64,000 nucleotides of DNA. It comes from Symbiopectobacterium purcellii_A (GTDB lineage Bacteria > Pseudomonadota > Gammaproteobacteria > Enterobacterales > Enterobacteriaceae). How positions within the stretch are numbered: position 1 is the first letter of the stretch; each line of letters starts with the position of its first letter. Under the pieces are notes generated by a model, which was not told where the DNA came from, searched no databases, and worked only from the letters and a program-made list of their open reading frames with translations. Below, one piece after another: positions 18,269 to 29,051 of the stretch. The translations under genes and the position numbers were made by a program. Location of the stretch: positions 3,968,001 to 4,032,000 of the forward strand of contig NZ_CP189882.1 in the NCBI RefSeq assembly GCF_052050035.1. Direction: 5' to 3'.

Positions 18269-18688
18269 TCAGAATGGTGGCTCGTCGTCGAAATTCATCG
18301 GCGGTTCGTTATTAGGCGGCGGTGTTTGCTGCTGGCGTCCATTGCCGTTTGTTTTCTGGCGCTGATTGCTTTGCTGACCTGATGCGCCAAAGTCGATATC
18401 GTTGAGGATGATTACTGGTGCTGTACGCTTGTTTCCCTGCTGATCCGTCCATTCGTCCAGAACAAACTCACCAGTTACCGTAACCTTTGTTCCTTTTGTT
18501 AGGTATTGAGGCAGCTTTTCAGCTTTGGGCCCAAACAGTCGGCATTGCACCCATGATGTTTTCTCATGCTCTCCGTAGCCTTGTTTTACTGGTAAGGAGA
18601 ATGACGCAATACACTTACCGTTAGGAGTCCAGCGCTGCTCGGCATCCTTGCCGATATTTCCTGATGCTACGATTACGTTAATTGCCAT
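18269..18688 (-). CDS. ssb: Prophage single-stranded DNA-binding protein
   Basis: 139 residues. The OB-fold is visible in MAINVIVASGNIGKDAEQRW, FSLPVKQGYGEHEKTSWVQC and LTKGTKVTVTGEFVLDEW. A Gln/Pro/Asn-rich linker follows, ending in the acidic tip DDEPPF, which normally binds partner enzymes. It is shorter than typical chromosomal SSB (about 175 residues) and lies between phage genes, so it is a phage paralogue. The start codon overlaps the end of the upstream gene (taaatgg), a translational-coupling layout. Intact. Confidence 0.88.
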   Translation of the reverse strand: MAINVIVASGNIGKDAEQRWTPNGKCIASFSLPVKQGYGEHEKTSWVQCRLFGPKAEKLPQYLTKGTKVTVTGEFVLDEWTDQQGNKRTAPVIILNDIDFGASGQQSNQRQKTNGNGRQQQTPPPNNEPPMNFDDEPPF

Positions 18689-18762
18689 TTATGCCGCCTC
18701 CTCTAGTTCAGATTTACGAATGTCGTATACGCCCTTGGCGTCAGCCTGTTGTGGCGTTCCTC
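18689..18762 (-). pseudogene. 3' end of the phage gene upstream of ssb
   Basis: Only the last codons remain (GTPQQADAKGVYDIRKSELE, then EAA and TAA), abutting the ssb start. In such operons this position often holds a single-strand annealing protein, but the fragment is too short to name. Cut by IS903 copy E at 18763. Confidence 0.5.
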
Positions 18763-19573
18763 GGCTTTGTTGAATAAATCAGAATTAGCCGACAGGATGA
18801 CTCCCTCTGTTACACCTGTTATCCTATCCTGACGCTGTGTGGCATACCCAACAACGTCATACGGTTCAGCGCTTTGACCATCGCTATGGCTTCACCTATT
18901 TGAGCCTCATAGTCACGCAGGCTCAGATGGCCACCCAGCAAAGTTTTTATGCGGAACATCGCTGTTTCTGCCACTGAACGCCGGTGATAACCCACTTTCT
19001 TTTTCCACATATCATTACTCCCGCTCAGACGCTGATTCGCCACCGCATGGTTACGTTCATGGTACTTGTCCGGCCAGTATTTGGCTCCGCTTCGCGGCGG
19101 GATAAGGGGCCTGATTTTCTTTCTTAGCAACGCATCGTGGCAGTAACGGGCGTCATAAGCACCGTCTGCTGACACTTCCCTGATTTTTCGGTGGGTTTGG
19201 TTAATCAGGCCCGGCAGTGCCTGCGCATCTGTCGTTCCGCTGAGCGATAAGTCGGCACAGATAATCTCATGCGTCGCACTGTCTGCTGCCAGATGAAGCT
19301 TGCGCCACACTCTTCGTCTGTCAGCCCCATGCTGCCTGACTTTCCATTCACCTTCGCCAAAGACCTTCAGACCGGTACTGTCGATGACCAGATGCGAGAT
19401 TTCACCACGCGTTGGCGTTTTTATGCTGATACTGACGGTTTTTGCCCGCCGACTGACCAGAGAGTAGTCCGGGCAGCGCAGTGGCAGGCTCATCAGTGTA
19501 AAAACCGAGTCGACAAAGCCCTGTAATGCCCGGAGCGACAGGTTAAACACGCGCTTTATCATCAAAACCGTGG

Positions 19574-20470
19574 TATAGCCAAGCGACTTAATTTTGATTA
19601 CACCATATGGACTGAGAACAAACTCTCTGTATCGCAACCCATCTCTCTTTTTTTGCTTTTTGCTTTTTGCTTTTTGCTTGTGCCCATTTATGCTCAATTG
19701 GGTTAAGATCTGGCGAATATGTAGGCAAATACTCCACCATATACCCTGCATCGATGATGACTTGTTGAATATTATGTTTTTTGTGAAAAGTGGCATTGTC
19801 CATCATGATTACACTGTTTTTAGGGAGTACTGGGATAAGGACTTGTGTGACCCAGGCATAGAAAACATCGCTGTTAATATTGATATCAAATAATCCGATA
19901 GCAAACAGCGTTGTGCCTAATAAAGCGCCGATAACATTTGTTCTTCCCCTAGCTCCCCAGTTCTTCAGGCCAAAACACCGTTGACCTTTTGGGGAATAGC
20001 CGTGAGTCCGTGGGGCATCGTGTGAAAAACCACTTTCATCAATAAAAACAATAGGTTTACCTTCTTTTTCATACTGTTGTTTTTTTTGTTGAAATCCCTG
20101 CCGGGCGTTTTCGTCGGCTTTCGGATGACGTAGAGTTTTTTTATAGGTCAATCCCAGCTTTTTAAGCGCTTGCCAAATGGCCTTCTGACAAACGCCAAAA
20201 CGCTCTGCACGTTCTTTTTGGTAAGCATCTGGATATTGTTCAACATCTTTTATCAACTCGGATTTATCGATCTTTCGCTGACGCGTGGTCGATGCTTTTG
20301 ACTCTATTTGATTAATCCAACGCGATACAGAGGCAGGGCCAATCCGAAATTGCTTCGCTGTTTCTCGGATACTCAACCCTTCGTTTTTCCGTGTAGATAT
20401 CACTTTACGTCTAAAATCAATTGAATAGCTCATTTAAATAATGTAATCAAAATTAAGTCGTTTAGCTATA
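19574..20470 (-). mobile_element. IS630-family element, copy C (open transposase)
   Basis: 897 bp, TA at both ends. It is longer than the 884-bp copies because gcaaaaa-type units are repeated near the 3' end of the gene and one A is missing from the A8 tract. Confidence 0.93.
19588..20433 (-). CDS. IS630-family transposase, uninterrupted
   Basis: 281 residues. Helix-turn-helix at about 20-45 (IRETAKQFRIGPASVSRWIN), a second DNA-binding part to residue 100, then the DDE core: Asp in IVFIDESGFSHD, Asp in VIMMDNATFHKK, Glu in DLNPIEHKWAQ. This is the only copy in the window with A7 instead of A8 after GLTY, so it reads LTYKKTLRHPKADENARQGF without a shift. Near the C-terminus extra gcaaaaa units change the frame, and the tail (KAKKERWVAIQRVCSQSIWC) differs from the other copies. 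It may serve all IS630 copies and MITE-2. Confidence 0.9.
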   Translation of the reverse strand: MSYSIDFRRKVISTRKNEGLSIRETAKQFRIGPASVSRWINQIESKASTTRQRKIDKSELIKDVEQYPDAYQKERAERFGVCQKAIWQALKKLGLTYKKTLRHPKADENARQGFQQKKQQYEKEGKPIVFIDESGFSHDAPRTHGYSPKGQRCFGLKNWGARGRTNVIGALLGTTLFAIGLFDININSDVFYAWVTQVLIPVLPKNSVIMMDNATFHKKHNIQQVIIDAGYMVEYLPTYSPDLNPIEHKWAQAKSKKQKAKKERWVAIQRVCSQSIWCNQN

Positions 20471-20767
20471 ACAGCCATATCGGTGTAGTAAAGCGGCCGA
20501 CCACGACCTTCAGGCGAAGCACTGTCAGTCCATGCAGCGATGGCGGACTCATGAAGCCAGACCGTCAGGGAGCAGCGTTGTCTGAGTGCTTTGTTGTAGG
20601 TGGGCCAGTTGGTGATTTTAAACTTTTGCTTTGCCATGGGGAGCTGCTATCGGGAGCGATGATAGTGCTTTGATCCGGCGATCCCCTGAAAGTTCGATTT
20701 ATTCAACAAAGCCTTCGATTTATTCAACAAAGCCGCTTCAATGATGGTTATCCATGACTCTGCATTC

Positions 20768-21411
20768 TGTAGTGGCATACTGAATTTGGCCACCTAAGTA
20801 GAGGTGATATGCTTACCTCATAATTTTTATAGGTGCCAAAATGAGTAAAATAATTACTGCTGAATTTAAATGTGAAACCGCCAAATTAGTCCTTGACCAA
20901 AATTATACCTACCAGGAAGCCGCGAAAGCCATGAACGTCAGTCTTTCAGCGATTAGCCGGTGGGTAAGAGCCCTTCGTTTAGAACGTCAAGGGAAAACAT
21001 CGCCTGGTCTGCCATTAACACCTGAACAAATTGAGTTCAGAGAAATGAAGAAAAAAATCCACCGACTGGAAATGGAGAATGCCATCTTAAAAAAGGCTAC
21101 TGCGCTCTTAATGTCCGACTCACTGAAAAATTCTCGGTAGTTGAAAAGCTAAGAGCGCTTTATCCAGTGAAAGCGTTGTGTCGTATTTTTAATGTTCACC
21201 GAAGCAGTTATCGCTATTGGTGTCGACCTAAGGAGCCAGATATTGAGCGGACGATAAAACGTAGCCTGGTCAGCGAAGCGTGGAACGTTAGTGGCGGGTC
21301 TGCGGGCACAAGGACTATCGCCACGATGGTTACCAATACACACGACGTGAAACTTGGGCGGTGGTTAGCGGGTAAGTTGATGAAAGAATTAACCCTCGTT
21401 AGTTGCCAAAC
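20768..21411 (+). mobile_element. IS3-family element, copy 2, left part
   Basis: Begins with the inverted end TGTAGTGGCATACTGAATTT. Contains orfA 20841-21140 (intact, 99 residues, one residue different from copy 1) and the first 80 or so codons of orfB (from 21167, up to LTLVSCQT). It is cut at 21412 by an IS903 fragment. The right end of the same orientation is at 25326-25592, so several other elements entered this copy and part of orfB was lost. Confidence 0.85.
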
Positions 21412-22452
21412 GGCTTTGTTGAATAAATCAGAATTAGCCGACAGGATGACTCCCTCTGCTACACCTGTTATCCGATCCTGACGCTGTGTGGCATACCCAA
21501 CAACGTCATACGATTCAGCGCTTGAGTCTGTAAAGAATTTCGTGTAAATGGCTCCATCGCTTAACCGGAAATCCGATCTCCATACATCAACATGAATTGG
21601 CTCATAGCCGGTTTCCAGTCTCTGATTGGTAGGGTCCATTTAGCCGAGATATTATGCAAGGCTAGATAGAATAATTTTAGCACCGAGTCATCCGTTGGAA
21701 ATATTCGTCGCGTTTTCGTTATCTTGCGCAATGAAGCATTTAACGACTCTATCGCGTTGGTGGTGTAGATAACCTTGCGGATCTCCGGCGGAAAATCAAA
21801 AATGACGATGAGACGTTCCCAATTATTTCTCCACGATGGGCTGATCGTCGGGAACTGCTCATCCCATTTGGCCGCGAAGGCATCCATGGCCTCTTCAGCG
21901 CCCTCTAGCGTTGCGGAACTATAGATAGTGCGGAGGTCAGCAGCAACGGCTTTACGCTCTTTCCAGCCGACGTAGCGCAGCGAGTTCCGCACCTGATGCA
22001 CGATGCAGAGCTGTACCCGCGTATGCGGGTAAACAACTTCAATGGCATCAGGAAAGCCCTTCAGGCCATCGCAGCAGGCGATGAAGATGTCCTGTAGCCC
22101 ACGATTTTTCAGTTCTGTCATTACAGATAACCAGAACTTGGCCTCCTCAGTTTTGGCTATCCATAGCCCCAGCAGCTCTTTTTCGCCCTGGCCGTTGATG
22201 CCTAGAGCCAAGTAAACAGACTTGTTGGTCACGGCTCCGCCGTCCTGGCTTTTGACCACAATACAGTCAAGGTAAACAATGGGATAAAACGCATCCAGCG
22301 GCCGTTGCTGCCAGCGCTTAACGTCATCCATCACGGCATTGGTCACTTGAGAAATGAAGCCAGCGGAAACATCGACCCCGTAGACTTCTTTAAAGTGAGC
22401 CTGAATATCACGGGTTGATAGCCCTCTGGAATAGAGAGAAATAATGCGGTCA

Positions 22453-22641
22453 GGCTTTGTTGAATAATTTAAGATACTGATTTATATAAGCATTATAAAA
22501 TTTCAACGACTAATTTTTCCTCTCGGAATGCTTTTTATTGTGCTAACTATTTGATTTGTCGTTCTAACAAAATACATTCTCTGTAAATGCATTCTAACTA
22601 AAGAAGATGTAAATCAAACGGTTAAATTATTCAACAAAGCC
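22453..22641 (+). mobile_element. MITE-1, copy c
   Basis: 189 bp, perfect terminal repeats, 9-bp duplication atgcggtca on both sides within the IS256 transposase gene. Confidence 0.95.
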
Positions 22642-22832
22642 ATGCGGTCATCGAAGCCGTTAAGCTGCTTTTCGTGCTTACCGATCAGTGTCGGCTCGAA
22701 GGTACTGTTGCGGTCGCGCGGAATATCGAGCTCGAGCGCCCCATTTTGGCTACGTACGCTCTTGGATGTCTTGCCATTGCGGGAGTTGCCTGAATTATTA
22801 CCAGCCGGGTCATGCTTAGCATACCCAAGGTG

Positions 22833-22928
22833 TATAGCCAAGCGACATTATTTTGATAACAGCCAGCTATGCTTCTTTGCCGCATATCAGGGCATAGGAT
22901 GTAATCATTTTTAAGTCGGTTGGCTATA
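22833..22928 (-). mobile_element. MITE-2, copy c
   Basis: 96 bp, reverse orientation, TA borders, in the IS256 transposase gene (caaggtg-ta-tctcc). Confidence 0.94.
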
Positions 22929-24024
22929 TCTCCATCTCAGCTTCAAGAACCCGTTCCGCCAGTCTTTTAGTCAGCTCCTTGAGTAGGCCTGATTCACCCA
23001 GAAGCTCCTGAGGGGAGTGGCAATCCTGAAGCAGTTGGTCAATAAGTTCGTTGCTGATAGGCATTTTTTGTCCTCTGAAGGTTTTCCTCAAAATGCCATT
23101 TACACAGATCTTTTTACACTCTCCAGCGCTTTGACCATCGCCATGGCTTCACCCACCTGAGCATCGTAGTCACGCAGGCTCAGGTGGCCACCCAGCAAAG
23201 TTTTTATGCGGAACATCGCTGTTTCTGCCACTGAACGCCGGTGATAACCCACTTTCTTTTTCCACATATCATTACTCCCGCTCAGACGCTGATTCGCCAC
23301 CGCATGGTTACGTTCATAGTAATTGTCCGGCCAGTATTTCGCTCCGCTTCGCGGCGGGATAATGGGCCTGATTTTCTTTCTTAGCAACGCATCGTGGCAG
23401 TAACGGGCGTCATAAGCACCGTCTGCTGACACTTCCCTGATTTTTCGGTGGGTTTGGTTAATCAGGCCCGGCAGTGCCTGCGCATCTGTCGTTCCGCTGA
23501 GCGATAAGTCGGCACAGATAATCTCATGCGTCGCACTGTCTGCTGCCAGATGAAGCTTGCGCCACACTCTTCGTCTGTCAGCCCCATGCTGCCTGACTTT
23601 CCATTCACCTTCGCCAAAGACCTTCAGACCGGTACTGTCGATGACCAGATGCGAGATTTCACCACGCGTTGGCGTTTTTATGCTGATACTGACGGTTGTT
23701 GCCCGCCGACTGACCAGAGAGTAGTCCGGGCAGCGCAGTGGCAGACTCATCAGTGTAAAAACCGAGTCGATAAAGCCCTGTAATGCCCGGAGCGACAGGT
23801 TAAACACGCGCTTTATCATCAAAACCGTGGTAACAGCCATATCGGTGTAGTAAAGCGGCCGACCACGACCTTCAGGCGAAGCACTGTCAGTCCATGCAGC
23901 GATGGCGGACTCATGAAGCCAGACCGTCAGGGAGCCGCGTTGTCTGAGTGCTTTGTTGTAGGTGGGCCAGTTGGTGATTTTAAACTTTTGCTTTGCCATG
24001 GGGAGCTGCTATCGGGAGCGATGA

Positions 24025-24120
24025 TATAGCCAAGCGACATTATTTTGATAACAGCCAGCTATGCTTCTTTGCCGCATATCAGGGCATAGGATGTAATCAT
24101 TTTTAAGTCGGTTGGCTATA
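24025..24120 (-). mobile_element. MITE-2, copy d, at an IS903/IS256 junction
   Basis: 96 bp with TA borders. One side is IS903 copy F (before its tip), the other the interior of an IS256 gene. The two flanks do not belong together, so a recombination between MITE-2 copies probably made this junction. Confidence 0.9.
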
Positions 24121-24446
24121 CTGTTGCGGTCGCGCGGAATATCGAGCTCGATCTCCCCATTTTGGCTACGTACGCTCTTGGATGTCTTGCCATTGCGGGA
24201 GTTGCCTGAATGATTACCAGCCGGGTCATGCTTAGCATACCCAAGGTGCATCTCCATCTCAGCTTCAAGAACCCGTTCCGCCAGTCTTTTAGTCAGCACC
24301 TTGAGTAGGCCTGATTCACCCAGCAGATCCTGAGGGGAGTGACAATCTTGAAGCAGTTGGTCAATAAGTTCGTTGCTGATAGGCATTTTGTTATCCTTTG
24401 AAGGTTTTCCTCAAAATGCCATTTACACAGATTATTTTACAGTCTC
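24121..24446 (-). mobile_element. IS256-family fragment (5' part)
   Basis: Encodes the first 90 or so residues of the transposase (from ATG 24386, PISNELIDQLLQDCHSPQDL) of the same sub-lineage as copy 1, and the end (reverse strand) GAGACTGTAAAATAATCTG. Cut at 24120 by MITE-2. Confidence 0.88.
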
Positions 24447-24627
24447 TGAATAATTTAAAATACTGATTTAAATGGGTATTATAAAATTTTAACGACTAAA
24501 TTTTACTACCGTAATGCTTTTTATTGTGCTAACTATTTGATTTATCGCTCTAACAAAATACATTTTCTGTACATGCATCCCACCTAAAGAAGTTGTAAAT
24601 CAAAACGTTAAATTATTCAACAAAGCC
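24447..24627 (+). mobile_element. MITE-1 (subtype with AAATGGGTATT), copy d, left tip missing
   Basis: The sequence tgaataatttaaaatactg to attattcaacaaagcc matches the copy at 26649 more closely than the common subtype. The first 8 bases are lost next to the IS256 end. Confidence 0.85.
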
Positions 24628-25325
24628 TGGTTTAGATAGAACACGGGTATGTCGCTGGGTAAAAATATTATTGCCGGTTTTAGAGATGACCTTGGGGCGA
24701 GAATGTGTTTTGCCCGCTCGTCAAATTCGCTCTGCTGAGGAATTTTTTCGCGCCTTTCCTGGAGTTAAAGACGTCTTTATTGATGGGACAGAGCGACCTG
24801 TCCAAAAGCCTAAGAATCTGCGTCGGCGAAAAAAAATGTATTCGGGAAAGAAAAGACAGACCACTCGAAAAGGGCTTATTATGACTGACGAAACAAGGCA
24901 AGTTGGATTTATCCCCATGAGCAAAAATGGGCGCCGTCACGATAAACGCTTACTCGATAAAGTCGATATAATTCGCCATATTCCTCCTGAGGTAACCATC
25001 TGGGCAGATACCGGTTTTCAAGGTATAGATAAACAGCATCCTAATACACAAATCCCAAAAAAAGGAACTCGAAAAAGACCTTTATCGCCTGAACAAAAAC
25101 AAGAAAATAAAATAATCTCGGGCATCCGTATTACAGTTGAACACGCCATCGCGGGTATCAAGCGCCTCGGTTGCATGACCCAAATTTTACGGAATCGTAG
25201 ACCCTTTATTGATGATACCTTCTTACTCCTTAGCGCCGGTCTTTGGAATTTCCATCTCAGAACAGCGTAAAATTTACTTCAATCACCGAAACACCCTTAT
25301 TTCACTATTAAGCAACACGCTTATT
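24628..25325 (+). mobile_element. IS5-family (DDE_Tnp_4 type) element, C-terminal part
   Basis: About 215 residues of the transposase, including all three catalytic motifs (FIDGTERPV, IWADTGFQG, ITVEHAIAG), and the element's right end. The N-terminal 85 residues are absent, cut by the MITE at 24447-24627. Uninterrupted by IS256, it shows the natural joint IPKKGTRKRPLSPEQ that is broken in copy 1. Confidence 0.88.
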
Positions 25326-25592
25326 ATCAGATGACCCAAAGTATGAGTCGCAGAGGAAATTGTTGGGATAATAGTCCGATGGAGCGATTCTTCCGTAGTC
25401 TGAAGACTGAATGGGTGCCAACGACTGGCTACCAAAGCTTTAGTACTGCTCAATCATCCATTATTCGCTACATAACCCATTATTATAGCGATGTCAGACC
25501 TCACTGGTATAACGGTGGGTTAACACCAAATGAATCAGAACGGCTGTTCCATCAACAGTCAGGTAGGGTGGCCAAATTTAGTTGACCACTGC
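25326..25592 (+). mobile_element. IS3-family element, copy 2, right end
   Basis: The C-terminal 85 residues of orfB (MTQSMSRRGNCWDNSPMERF to GRVAKFS) and the end gttgaccactgca. Belongs with 20768-21411. Confidence 0.85.
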
Positions 25593-25677
25593 ACGACGTA
25601 TGCCCGAGTATATGCACCATCCTCAGGCTCTGTCGCATTAGCGTAGACAAGTCAGCAAAAGTGGCATTGCCTATTTA

Positions 25678-25890
25678 TTAAGCAGCCAACAGATAAAATT
25701 GCTCTGCCGGTGACAATTCACTGTTGGCTGAATGATGAAATTGACCCTTGCGTATCATGTGCATTAACTCAATGCCGGCCAGTATCGTCTGCGCTCGCCG
25801 AAATGATTTGAATCCCAGCATGGGCCGTATCCGGCGCCTGATATTTCGGTGATCCTGCTCCACCATGTAGCTACCGATGTAAAACTGGCC
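25678..25890 (-). mobile_element. IS6-family transposase fragment
   Basis: The C-terminal 70 residues: YMVEQDHRNIRRRIRPMLGF, KSFRRAQTILAGIELMHMIR, KGQ. Glu in VEQDHRNIRRRIRP is the catalytic glutamate region of IS6/IS26-type transposases. No N-terminal part or complete ends are found. The 60 bp after it (to 25950) are not assignable. Confidence 0.7.
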
Positions 25891-25950
25891 CACCTGCCGA
25901 TGTAAATCTGACCCACCTAGGGTAAAAATGGCAGTTTTAAGGCACTGCCA

Positions 25951-27179
25951 ATGATGGCATTAAGCGTGTTGCTTAATAGTAAAATAAGGGTGTTTCGGTG
26001 ATTGAAGTAAATTTTACGCTGTTCTGAGATGGAAATTCCAAAGACCGGCGCTAAGGAGTAAGAAGGTATCATCAATAAAGGGTCTACGATTCCGTAAAAT
26101 TTGGGTCATGCAACCGAGGCGCTTGATACCCGCGATGGCGTGTTCAACTGTAATACGGATGCCCGAGATTATTTTATTTTCTTGTTTTTGTTCAGGCGAT
26201 AAAGGTCTTTTTCGAGTTCCTTTTTTTGGGATTTGTGTATTAGGATGCTGTTTATCTATACCTTGAAAACCGGTATCTGCCCAGATGGTTACCTCAGGAG
26301 GAATATGGCGAATTATATCGACTTTATCGAGTAAGCGTTTATCGTGACGGCGCCCATTTTTGCTCATGGGGATAAATCCAATTTGCCTTGTTTCGTCAGT
26401 CATAATAAGCCCTTTTCGAGTGGTCTGTCTTTTCTTTCCCGAATACATTTTTTTTCGCCGACGCAGATTCTTAGGCTTTTGGACAGGTCGCTCTGTCCCA
26501 TCAATAAAGACGTCTTTAACTCCAGGAAAGGCGCGAAAAAATTCCTCAGCAGAGCGAATTTGACGAGCGGGCAAAACACACTCTCGCCCCAAGGTCATCT
26601 CTAAAACCGGCAATAATATTTTTACCCAGCGACATACCCGTGTTCTATGGCTTTGTTGAATAATTTAAAATACTGATTTAAATGGGTATTATAAAATCCT
26701 AACGACTAAATTTTACTACCGTAATGCTTTTTATTGTGCTAACTATTTGATTTATCGCTCTAACAAAATACATTTTCTGTACATGCATCCCACCTAAAGA
26801 AGTTGTAAATCAAAACGTTAAATTATTCAACAAAGCCAGAAGTCCTTGCAAATCATAGGTCGGATAACATTTTAAATACAATAAAATAAAAAGCAGTTTA
26901 TCTAATGGGGTTGGGATAAATCCTTTCTGCCCTGCACCCATCTGCCGCTCGTGATCTTTTCGATTCTTTTTCCGATAAATCAAATAACAAGCTGAAAATT
27001 CAGCGGCTAAATTTTTCAATTCTTCGACTGATAATCCAATGATTGCTTTACATAAACGATTATCTCGTAACAACCGCTCTTTGTTGATCATTTCAAACCT
27101 TTATTCTCTAAGTTAAACCTCTTTTTATTCTCAATAGCCTGACAAAAAATGCAAGTCTCTATTCAGCAACTAGTTTAAT
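25951..27179 (-). mobile_element. IS5-family (DDE_Tnp_4 type) element, copy 3, split by MITE-1
   Basis: Minus strand: N-terminal part 26838-27091 (MINKERLLRDNRLCKAIIGL to PTYDLQGLL), then MITE-1 at 26649-26837, then 26014-26648 with all catalytic motifs. About 11 bp of the gene are missing at the MITE and there is no 9-bp repeat, so the site was altered after insertion. It is joined to an IS30 fragment at 27180. Confidence 0.87.
26649..26837 (+). mobile_element. MITE-1 (subtype with AAATGGGTATT), copy e
   Basis: 189 bp, complete terminal repeats, internal sequence of the same subtype as copy d; no target duplication. Confidence 0.93.
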
Positions 27180-27448
27180 GCCGAAAACCTCAAATCAGGC
27201 CCTATTCCCAACCGTGTTGGTATTGAGTATCGCCCAGCTCAAGCCGAGCTTAAACAGGAGCCTGGCCACTTCGAAATTGACACTATTTTTGGCAAAGACC
27301 AGAAGTCATTCTTGTTAACCATCGTAGATAAAGCATTGAAAACCGTCATCATTCGCAAACTGCCTAATAAGCGTGCGGAGACTGTGGTTGCTGCTTTCAG
27401 GGACATTGAAGCTAATACCTTTTGCAAGTTTAAGACCCTAACAGCTGA

Positions 27449-28530
27449 TATAGCTAAACGACTTAATTTTGATTACATTATTTAAATGAGCTATTCAATT
27501 GATTTTAGACGTAAAGTGATATCTACACGGAAAAACGAAGGGTTGAGTATCCGAGAAACAGCGAAGCAATTTCGGATTGGCCCTGGCTTTGTTGAATAAT
27601 TTAACCGTTTGATTTACATCTTCTTTAGTTAGAATGCATTTACAGAGAATGTATTTTGTTAGAACGACAAATCAAATAGTTAGCACAATAAAAAGCATTC
27701 CGAGAGGAAAAATTAGTCGTTGAAATTTTATAATGCTTATATAAATCAGTATCTTAAATTATTCAACAAAGCCATTGGCCCTGCCTCTGTATCGCGTTGG
27801 ATTAATCAAATAGAGTCAAAAGCATCGACCACGCGTCAGCGAAAGATCGATAAATCCGAGTTGATAAAAGATGTTGAACAATATCCAGATGCTTACCAAA
27901 AAGAACGTGCAGAGCGTTTTGGCGTTTGTCAGAAGGCCATTTGGCAAGCGCTTAAAAAGCTGGGATTGACCTATAAAAAAAACTCTACGTCATCCGAAAG
28001 CCGACGAAAACGCCCGGCAGGGATTTCAACAAAAAAAACAACAGTATGAAAAAGAAGGTAAACCTATTGTTTTTATTGATGAAAGTGGTTTTTCACACGA
28101 TGCCCCACGGACTCACGGCTATTCCCCAAAAGGTCAACGGTGTTTTGGCCTGAAGAACTGGGGAGCTAGGGGAAGAACAAATGTTATCGGCGCTTTATTA
28201 GGCACAACGCTGTTTGCTATCGGATTATTTGATATCAATATTAACAGCGATGTTTTCTATGCCTGGGTCACACAAGTCCTTATCCCAGTACTCCCTAAAA
28301 ACAGTGTAATCATGATGGACAATGCCACTTTTCACAAAAAACATAATATTCAACAAGTCATCATCGATGCAGGGTATATGGTGGAGTATTTGCCTACATA
28401 TTCGCTAGATCTTAACCCAATTGAGCATAAATGGGCACAAGCAAAAAGCAAAAAAAGAGAGATGGGTTGCGATACAGAGAGTTTGTTCTCAGTCCATATG
28501 GTGTAATCAAAATTAAGTCGCTTGGCTATA
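27449..28530 (+). mobile_element. IS630-family element, copy D, carrying MITE-1
   Basis: TA borders; the transposase frame starts 27486 and is split by MITE-1 at 27585-27773, by the A8 tract near 27976, and carries a Pro to Leu change in YSLDLNPIEH. Non-functional. Confidence 0.92.
27585..27773 (-). mobile_element. MITE-1, copy f, reverse orientation
   Basis: 189 bp with 9-bp duplication attggccct (27576-27584, 27774-27782) inside the IS630 transposase gene. Confidence 0.95.
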
Positions 28531-28837
28531 ACGGCCCTGAATTCGCTCTGCACGAGCAAATTACTCAAATCACAGGGGCGCAGGTCTACTTTGCCCATCC
28601 TTATCATTCCTGGGAGAGGGGCTTGAATGAGCACACCAACGGGCTGATACGACGTTTTTACCCAAAGGGAACAGACTTCAGTCAGGTCAGTCATCGTAAG
28701 ATTGCCGAACTCGAACACATACTCAATACAAGGGGCAGAAAATCGCTGGGCTATCGTTCCCCCAATGAGGTATTTTTAACGCACTTACTGGTGGCATAAG
28801 CCTCTACCGTTTTGTTGCGTTTCGAGTGGGAATGGGG

Positions 28838-28985
28838 CGAAGAGGCGACGATGTCAACCCGTTCGCTGGAGGATCAGTCAAGACAGCTGATTTTGGCGAT
28901 GGATACCTTTAAAGTGCGGCGCGTACAACCGCTGCCGGGAACCACATTTTCGTCATCGGTGCTGCTGACGCACGCATCGCTGTAG
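28838..28985 (+). pseudogene. Methyl-accepting chemotaxis protein, C-terminal stump
   Basis: Starts at the IS30 end and reads EEATMSTRSLEDQSRQLILA, MDTFKVRRVQPLPGTTF, then to TAG at 28983-28985. The pattern (ST)RSLEDQSRQL.AMDTFKV is the end of the cytoplasmic signalling domain of MCPs. All of the sensory, HAMP and most of the signalling domain is gone. A second MCP stump, in opposite orientation and of different sequence, is at 37568-37797. Confidence 0.75.
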
Positions 28986-29005
28986 AGGGTGTTGCTGGTG
29001 AACAA

Positions 29006-29039
29006 AAGGGAAATTCCGGGCCAGACCGGAACTTCCCTT
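29006..29039. terminator. Terminator between the MCP stump and the his operon
   Basis: Stem aagggaaattccgg / ccggaacttccctt with loop gccaga. On the minus strand it is followed by ttttgtt, so it ends the his operon transcript just after hisI. It may act on the opposite strand too. Confidence 0.75.
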
Positions 29040-29051
29040 GTGCTGATACCC

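Larger units (their letters stand above)
18763..20713 (-). mobile_element. IS903-like element, copy E, carrying an IS630
   Basis: Transposase pieces are 18819-19573 and 20471-20637 on the minus strand, separated by IS630 copy C at a TA. The flanks share no 9-bp repeat, and a 21-bp leftover of another IS903 tip (ttcgatttattcaacaaagcc minus its first base, 20714-20734) follows directly. The borders are therefore recombined. Confidence 0.9.
21524..23123 (-). mobile_element. IS256-family element, copy B, with MITE-1 and MITE-2 inside
   Basis: Ends GAGTCTGTAAAGAATTTCG and (reverse strand) GAGAGTGTAAAAAGATCTG; 8-bp duplication cagcgctt at 21516-21523 and 23124-23131. The transposase frame 21561-23064 is cut twice, at 22453-22641 (MITE-1, duplication atgcggtca) and 22833-22928 (MITE-2, at TA). 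Both MITEs are therefore younger than this IS256 insertion. Confidence 0.92.
21412..24024 (-). mobile_element. IS903-like element, copy F, split by IS256
   Basis: Right end 21412-21523, remainder 23124-24024 (transposase 23124-23999, minus). IS256 copy B lies between with a perfect 8-bp duplication cagcgctt. The other tip is lost at MITE-2 copy d (24025). Some private substitutions (WLHESAIAAW, YDAQVGEAMAMVKALESV). Confidence 0.87.
27180..28837 (+). mobile_element. IS30-family fragment carrying IS630 copy D
   Basis: IS30 transposase pieces 27180-27448 and 28531-28799 (ending THLLVA), with the right end at 28837; the N-terminal 130 residues are missing. The sequence is nearly identical to the IS30 copy at 37798. 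IS630 entered at a TA in LTADNG, the second catalytic motif. Confidence 0.88.

Noticed and set aside
18819..19796. A 325-codon open frame across IS630 and IS903 copies
   Set aside because: It joins an alternative frame of the IS630 3' end to the IS903 transposase; no gene of this form exists in the family, and the true IS630 gene lies in another frame.
2751..26604. 86- and 67-codon frames repeated in the IS5-type elements
   Set aside because: Antisense frames of the transposase that recur only because the element is repeated.
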